DNA of 64,000 bases from Galeopsis tetrahit. Its lineage: Eukaryota > Streptophyta > Magnoliopsida > Lamiales > Lamiaceae. Shown here piece after piece: positions 58,224-64,000 of this stretch; within the stretch, counting starts at the first letter, position 1; each line of letters begins with the position of its first letter. The notes under the pieces were generated by a model. That model worked only from the letters and a program-made list of their open reading frames with translations, was not told the DNA's origin and did not search any database. A program made the translations under genes and the position numbers. The stretch is taken from NCBI GenBank assembly GCA_963675135.1, contig OY776119.1, positions 41,787,198 to 41,851,197 of the forward strand. Reading direction: 5' to 3'.

Positions 58224-60317
58224 GAGATAGTTGTGTTTGACATTCAAAGAAATGCCAAATTTCGGGCGGATGAAGATAGAGAAAATGGGAACCCCAAGGG
58301 AGACCAATATCCAATACCCATAAAAGAGAAGGTGGGAGAAGATTCGAAGGTAAATTTTATGAAAGAAGACCCCAACGTGGAAGAAAGTGAATTGAAGATG
58401 AGCAAGAAGGCCAAGTTTGGGGGAGTTTTTTTAAAAACTCTCCCAAATCAAGAAAAGCTACCTGTGCAAGCTTGGGGTTGAATGAGACATCCACTTCCTA
58501 TGACATGATTGAAGAGTCGGATGGGCTAGCTTGTGGATGTCTCAATGAGCTTAAGAAGGTTGGATGTGGAAAGAAGGTCAAGAACAAGGATGACAAGGGG
58601 GTGACTTGATAGTCATCTCAAGAAAGAACCGTTAGGCATAGGACGTTAATAATAGCGCTTCTTGGGAGGCAACCCAAGGTTTTATTGCTTTCATGTTTTT
58701 ATTGCTTTGATAGTTTTGATAGCTTGGTTTATTTTTTAGGTATGGATACGAAGTATTTTGGATATCGTAGCTTGAATAATGAAGAAGGAAACAAAACCAA
58801 CTTTGGAGAGGGGAAGCAAGTGTTGCAATGGTGATCTTTGAAGAGCTTTGGATGTGCAAGGCGGGAGGTAACAACTTGTAGCCCCAAATTTAGAATTTAT
58901 ACATAGTAAAATTCTAAGTTTGGGGGAGTTATTTTTTTCTTTTATTCTTTTACTAGTTGTTACCCTTGCACCGGTTCGTCATTCTACTTGCGTTACATTT
59001 TGCACCGGCGCACACTTTGTTTTCATATGCTTATTGTGTTTGAGTTGGTTTTGATCATGTGTTGGGTAGTGGATCTTTGGTGAAATGTGAGCATGGATAA
59101 TCTTTGGAATCCATAGTTGAGTAGTTGTGGTGATGTCTATTTGCTTTGAATGTATGCATGATTGGTGTTGGAGTATAGTATCATGTTGTGTTCATATTTG
59201 TGATTTTTGATAGGATGGATGCATGATGTGTTGTTGTTTGAGAACATTTGATGAATGTGAAGGTCCTATTGAAAAAACCGGTGAGAATTGAGTCATAAAT
59301 CGAGCATGTAATCCGGTTTAGTTCATTTGAGAGTGGACTAGGTTATTGCTAGTGATCTTAGAACTTGCCTAAGTTCTGTTTTGAAAGCATGATTGTGTGA
59401 AGCTTTGTGATGTGATATAGGCCATCTTGTTCTAAAAGAGTCACTTAGCCAAAATTTCCTAAAACCGAAGTAATCTTCCGTAGTTAGCCCCTTGAGCTTA
59501 ATTCCACATTTTCTTGGCAAACTACAATGTTAACCACTTAGCCTTTATGAGCCTTTGATACCTACATCTAGTGGGGGATAAAAGACAAAGTGGAGAAACA
59601 TGTGCTTGAATGTCTTTGGTGAAAGGAGAAATTGGAAAAGTTGAAAGAAAAGAAAAAGATGAAAAGAAAATCAATGGAAAAGGAAAAGAGGGACAGAGAG
59701 CCCCAAAATCTTGAAAAGAATAATGGTTCAAAAGATGAGGTCATGAATGCTTGAAAAAGAAAGGAAAATGAAAAGTGAGGATGGAGTTTGTAAGCTTTGA
59801 AAGTGAAAGCACACATTGTAAAACAACAAGCTTTGTCCTCCACTAGAAGAGTTACAAATTCCCAAATTCATCCCACCTTGTCCAAAGAACCAATGTTACA
59901 TCCTTGATTAAGTCATATTGATCACATTGTTGAGCATTTGAGTGTTGTAGAAAGTAGAAGTTGGGCAAGCATATAGTGATTGCATAGCATAACTTGGTTG
60001 ATGAGTGAATTAATATCCTCAATTTTTTTTTGTGTTTGAGGGAAACACTTTGTCATGAGAGTAGAGGACTTGAGCATTTGGATTATGTTTCCCATTCACA
60101 ATGTGTTGTGTGTTTGTGCATTCTTTGATTCATAAGTGTGAATTGCAATAATGAGTCTGTGATCTTCATTGAGAAATGAACTTTGAGAAAGAGATATCAC
60201 TACACTCTACTTTGCATGTGTGATTTGCATTGAATATTCCATTGTGATCATTCCACCCTCATTGATTTAAGTGCTTAGTTGTTTGAGGACAAACAACATT
60301 TAAAGTTTGGGGGGGTT
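58224..60317 (+). other. Athila-like non-coding interior and PPT
   Basis: About 2.1 kb where RT-IN would be. A short frame (58233-58481) continues protease-end similarity (KKAKFGGVFLKTLPN). CTAAGTTTGGGGGAGTT at 58914 resembles the final tract TAAAGTTTGGGGGGGTTT (60300-60317), so there are two polypurine-like sites. A purine-rich stretch lies at 59620-59780. No other feature seen. Confidence 0.65.
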
Positions 60318-62046
60318 TGATTCGGGTGGAATATACGCATTTTAGAGCCACGTGTGAAGCGTATTTTGATGTGGATTTCATTGAATTATGCATTGAATAT
60401 GATTGTTTAAGCCGAAATGAGAGAAAGGTTGTGTTTTATCGATTTTGTAGGAAATACGATGGAATTTGGAGAAAAACACAAACCATACTTTACTGGATCA
60501 GGAAGACGAGTGCACAGTTGGATTCGTCTCGAAAAACGGAGTGGAATAGCCTAAAGAATCGAGTCAATCGGACAACCGAGGTGAAAGATATGCACGAAAC
60601 AAGTTTGGAGTTCCCAGCAACTCGGCCGAGCCAACCAACTCGGCCGAGCCCTTGATCGAGGCAGATTCTGGAACCAAGTTCCATCCGGCCGAGCTAGCTG
60701 ATCCGGCCGAGTGCGAGGAAAAATTTTGAGAGCCAATTCGGCTGAGTTGAACCACTCGGCCGAGCTACTGAAGGATGCAGAATCTGGAATCATTTGCCAC
60801 GCGGCCGAGCTCCCTGACTCGGCCGAGCTGCTGAACAAAGTTTAGACACTGGAATCAATTGCACTCGGCCGAGTGGGATAACTCGGCCAAGCTCTGAAGA
60901 ATTTCCCCACGATTTTAACACCCCAACTCGGCCGAGTTGTCCAACTCGGCCGATTCACCCCTGTTCTCGGTGCCCTTTACATATTTTGTCCAATTTCCAA
61001 GGACCTAAGTGCAATTTTCACCCATAAGCCCTACCCCAACACTATATAAGCCCTCATTCTTGAAACGCAAGACATTCTCCCCCAATTTCTCAACTCCCAC
61101 ACATAGTTTCACACAATTGGAGGTGTTTTGGCCATATCTTCATCAATTCTTCATCAAATCAAGCAAGGAAGGATGCAATAACTTGGAAATTCCATTCTCT
61201 ACCACATTTTAGACTAAGCTTTCTCTTTCTCCTTCTTTTTAGTTAGCTATTTCATTTGGATTTTGTAATTTGATTATGCTAGTTAGTGGCTAGAACACTT
61301 TTGGTTCTAGGGCTATGTTTACACTTTGGATGATGTTTATGAATTAATTTCTTATTTATTTGGTGGTTGTGTTGCTATTTCTATTTGAATGCTTAAATTT
61401 CATTGCAAGACATGTTGTCAATGGCCATGATAATATGTTTTATTTATTGTTAATTGAAATTGTATTGAGAAATCTCTTTCATTAATCGTATTTAAGCATT
61501 TGACCCAATATTATTGTGAGCTCGAGAGAGAGGATCAATTGTTGGGAGGGTATTAGATGATCTTAGGAACCTTTTTTGAGGTTTATTATGTATGCTAAGT
61601 AGAGATACTAGTTTGTGTGATAATTCTCTTGGATTAATTGGATCGAGAGAACTTTTAATTCATCATTTCGTGATCAACCCTATAGTAATCAACACAACAC
61701 CACTTAAATAGGCCTTTGATCATAAATTGAACCCTTAGTGTGACATATGCCTTGGAATCTACCTTTCCTTTTTTGAGTTTCAATCGTTTTCCATCTCGTT
61801 TCTTGGTTTGCATGTTCATTGATCGATTCTACATTACTCTTTTAATTGTTTACTTGTGACACTTGGTAGATAATTTAGGGGTAATTCAAAACATTCACTT
61901 TATCGATCGCGTCTAAATATAATTCCGTCAACAAACTACACATTTACGCTATACCTCCTCGTGGGATCAATCTCGTACTTACTTCACTACGATAGACACC
62001 GTATACTTGAGGTCGTTTATTCTAGCGTTGTAGAATACGTGAATCA
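60318..62046 (+). repeat. Athila-like 3' LTR (1729 bp)
   Basis: It matches 54035-55808, with six exact CTCGGCCGAG copies (60621, 60639, 60755, 60818, 60863, 60927) and several near copies. Differences from the 5' LTR are concentrated as indels in the palindrome region. Confidence 0.93.
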
Positions 62047-62180
62047 CCTAGTTTCTCTGATCTCCTCACCATTGCCGAGTCTCATGATCTGTTCACAAGA
62101 TCCCTCAATGGTTTGTCCACGTCAGCCCCACTGTTCCCTCATTCTTTGCCCAACTGCTCGCCCTTCCCGTCATGATCGTG

Positions 62181-64000
62181 GTCCTCCTGGTCACGGCTAT
62201 TCTTTCTCATATGGTCGTTGTCAAAGTCGCTCTACTAGCTCACTCCTAGATCACGCCTTCCAATATCTCTAACTGGTACATTGACATATGAGCTTCTGCT
62301 CATATGGTCTCCTCGCTGGCTGCCCTCGATTCCTCCTCGCCTTATTCAGGTTTAGTTCGCGTCGTGGTCAGCTCTAAAACTCTCACCTCTAATCATTTCT
62401 TTCTAATGTCCTCGTTGTTCCCAATATAACTAAAAACTTACTTTATGTTATTCAACTAACATCTGATCTTCTTGTTTCTGTTTTCTTCACTAATTCTTCC
62501 TTTGAAATTCATAATGGAGCTACATGGACTTTGCTCGCCAAGGGGCGACGTGAAAACGAACTTTATATTTTGGAATGTTCGTTTGATTCATTCTTTTCTG
62601 CTCTTCATACTCATAAAACCAAGGCATCCTATGAACTATGGTATGATCGCCTTGGTCAGACTCAGTTTGGCGATGTAAAACTACTTGCTAGATTATGACT
62701 CATTTTTCTTACCTCTGTTTTTCCTACTCATGTATCTTGTACTTCTTCCCAAATTGCTAAGAGTTCTCGCATACCTTTTCATGAAAACACTAATCGAGCA
62801 CAATCATTGTTAGATCTTGTTCACTGTGATTTATGGGGACCTTCTCCCACTACTTCTTGCGATGGATACCGATATTATGTTATATTTGTTGATGATTATT
62901 CTATCTTTGTATGGTTCTACCCTCTCAAACAACAATTTGACTTTTACTTTGTGTTCGTCCAATTTAAACAATTGGTGGAAAATCAACTCAACACTAAAAT
63001 TAAAAAAATTCACTCTGATGGGGGTATTGAATTCACTAATAATTAACTTCAAACCTTGTTTTCACTAGCTGGAATTCTTCATACTATGTCCTGTCCGTAC
63101 ACTCCTGCTCAAAATGGCCGAACAGAGACAAAACATCGACACATTACTGAAACTGGTCTATCCCTTTTATTTCACTCCTCGGTTCCTTCCCAATATTGGG
63201 TTGAAGATTTTGGGACGACTGTATATCTCATAAATCGCCTTCCCTCATTTGTTTTAAATGATAAAAATCCCTTCTCGTCTCAGATCTATGTTACTCGACA
63301 TGCTCAGTTTGACGTACAATAGTTTATGTTCATAACTCTTCCGTCATGTTCGTCCTCGCCTACCTCTCTCGATCTCTCGACATATATGGAGCCCTGTCCT
63401 GCTCTCTCCTCCTCGCCATACTCCGTTTGCAGATGACTGCACTACCTCTTCTGCCTACTTCTCGCCATCCTCCTTTTCCTCCTGCTCGCTCTCCTCCTCA
63501 TCGGCTGGATATTCTTTTCCCAAGGCATGTTATGCGCACTCGCTTTAAGGATGACATCTTCAAGCCAAAAAATCTGATCAATGCTTCCTTTCTCGCCACT
63601 AATGCACTCCTCGCCTTTATTCACTCGACAAAAGAACCTAAGGGCTTCAAATCTGCCTCCAAATCTTTGGAATGGGTCGCAGCCATGGATTCCGACCTCC
63701 ATGCCCTTCATTCCAATAACACGTGGACTTTTCTTCCTCGCCCCACAATTGAAAACATTATAGGCTCTAAATGGGTGTTCCGAACTAAATACTTATCTGA
63801 CGGAAGCATTGATCGCCACAAAGCTTGCCTCATTATCCACGGGTTTTCTCAACTTCCTGGTTTTGATTACGACCACACCTTCAGTCCGATCGTCAAAGTT
63901 TTTAATGTTCGCATAATTCTCTCCCTTGCAGTCCTCAACAAGTGGTCTCTTCTCCAATTGGATGTTAACAATTCTTTTCTTCATGGTCACCTTACTAAAC
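62181..64000 (+). pseudogene. pol: Copia X-2 pol (PR-INT-RT), many stops, runs off the window
   Basis: This decayed copia polyprotein is on the plus strand. Protease: NWYID then TGA at 62289-62291 where the active-site Gly region should be, then ASAHM. Integrase: zinc region in pieces (ELWYDRLGQTQFGDVK), core with HCDLWGPSP, IHSDGGIEF and PAQNGRTET. RT begins near 63660 with AMDSDLHALHSNNTWTF, NIIGSKWVFR, GFDYDHTFSPIVK and LLQLDVNNSFLHGH at the window end. Many stops and shifts. It is the same family as 31121-31395. Confidence 0.88.

Larger units (their letters stand above)
54035..62046 (+). mobile_element. Athila-like TR-GAG element (8.0 kb), TSD CCTAG
   Basis: LTRs are 54035-55808 and 60318-62046, with ends TGATTC and GAATCA. 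Target copies CCTAG are at 54030-54034 and 62047-62051. The PBS TGGCGCCGCTGCCGGGGA (55815-55832) fits the Athila type of Ty3/gypsy. The interior encodes gag and an aspartic protease only. RT, RNase H and integrase are absent and replaced by about 2 kb of non-coding DNA. This is the TR-GAG class of non-autonomous element. It inserted in copia gag, 15 bp from the CACTA end. Confidence 0.93.
46843..62180 (+). pseudogene. gag: Copia X-2 gag, in three pieces
   Basis: Pieces are 46843-46921 (reads FLRRLGPEFHGFSTS), 54020-54034 and 62052-62180 (reads SDLLTIAESHDLFTRSLNG). Joined in order they follow the copia gag pattern. The first gap is a CACTA transposon and the second an Athila-like element. A one-base frame change lies at the Athila site. 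The zinc-knuckle part is not readable. Confidence 0.75.

Noticed and set aside
58233..58481. Small separate gene after the Athila-like protease
   Set aside because: It follows the protease end in the next frame and fits decayed gag-pol linker sequence. No start context or domain.

Overview
The window is a plant (eudicot-type) nuclear intergenic block built almost entirely of nested transposable elements. No bacterial, organellar, tRNA, rRNA or CRISPR feature was found. The only host-gene material recognised is a broken EMF1-like gene around 38.4-45.6 kb and one unidentified exon-like piece near 46.5 kb. The species cannot be told from the sequence.

Left part (1-31.4 kb): copia elements nested in one another. 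An RT fragment of copia family X (31121-31395) was the target of a Tork-type copia element. Its RT/RNase H end is at 12185-13149 and its 3' LTR is split into 13227-13349 and about 30238-31120. A SIRE-type (Sirevirus) copia, 'SIRE-B', sits in the Tork RT and ends at 12184. SIRE-B is itself interrupted in gag by a minus-strand SIRE ('SIRE-A', 1-2400). A second insertion in the Tork 3' LTR has the order LTR-internal-LTR-internal: complete SIRE-C (13350-27114), then SIRE-D, which shares the middle LTR and is cut off in pol. SIRE elements carry gag, pol (PR-INT-RT-RH) and a third large ORF (ORF3, the 'env-like' position). ORF3 is uninterrupted in SIRE-B (1142 aa). All pol copies are broken or partial.

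Middle part (31.4-46.6 kb): a decayed L1-type LINE (about 31.4-35.18 kb), a Helitron with both ends (35308-37646), then an EMF1-like pseudogene. One exon of that gene was hit by an LTR retrotransposon now reduced to a solo LTR (39113-45003, TSD GAAAC). The solo LTR was hit by a very young non-autonomous element (39362-44572, TSD GTCCC) with 2.4-kb LTRs and only about 400 bp of internal DNA.

Right part (46.6-64 kb): a second, decayed copy of copia family X. Two elements sit 15 bp apart in its gag: a CACTA transposon (46922-54016, TSD TCT, minus-strand transposase genes, broken) and an Athila-like TR-GAG element (54035-62046, TSD CCTAG) that keeps gag and protease but has no RT or integrase. 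The copia pol then runs off the window end.

Main points for a second look: (1) the gag/pol junction of the SIRE copies, where a stop, a frame change, a conserved CTAAC and a conserved in-phase TTGCAG suggest a spliced Gag-Pol with an intron-retained Gag; (2) blocks of near-perfect conservation in the non-coding pol-ORF3 spacer, including repeated polypurine tracts; (3) short-word arrays in the LTRs of three unrelated families (ACTGATCT, the AGGTC-GACCT hairpin unit and CTCGGCCGAG), the last two palindromic; (4) the intact ORF3 of SIRE-B. All comparisons were made by eye between copies in the window.
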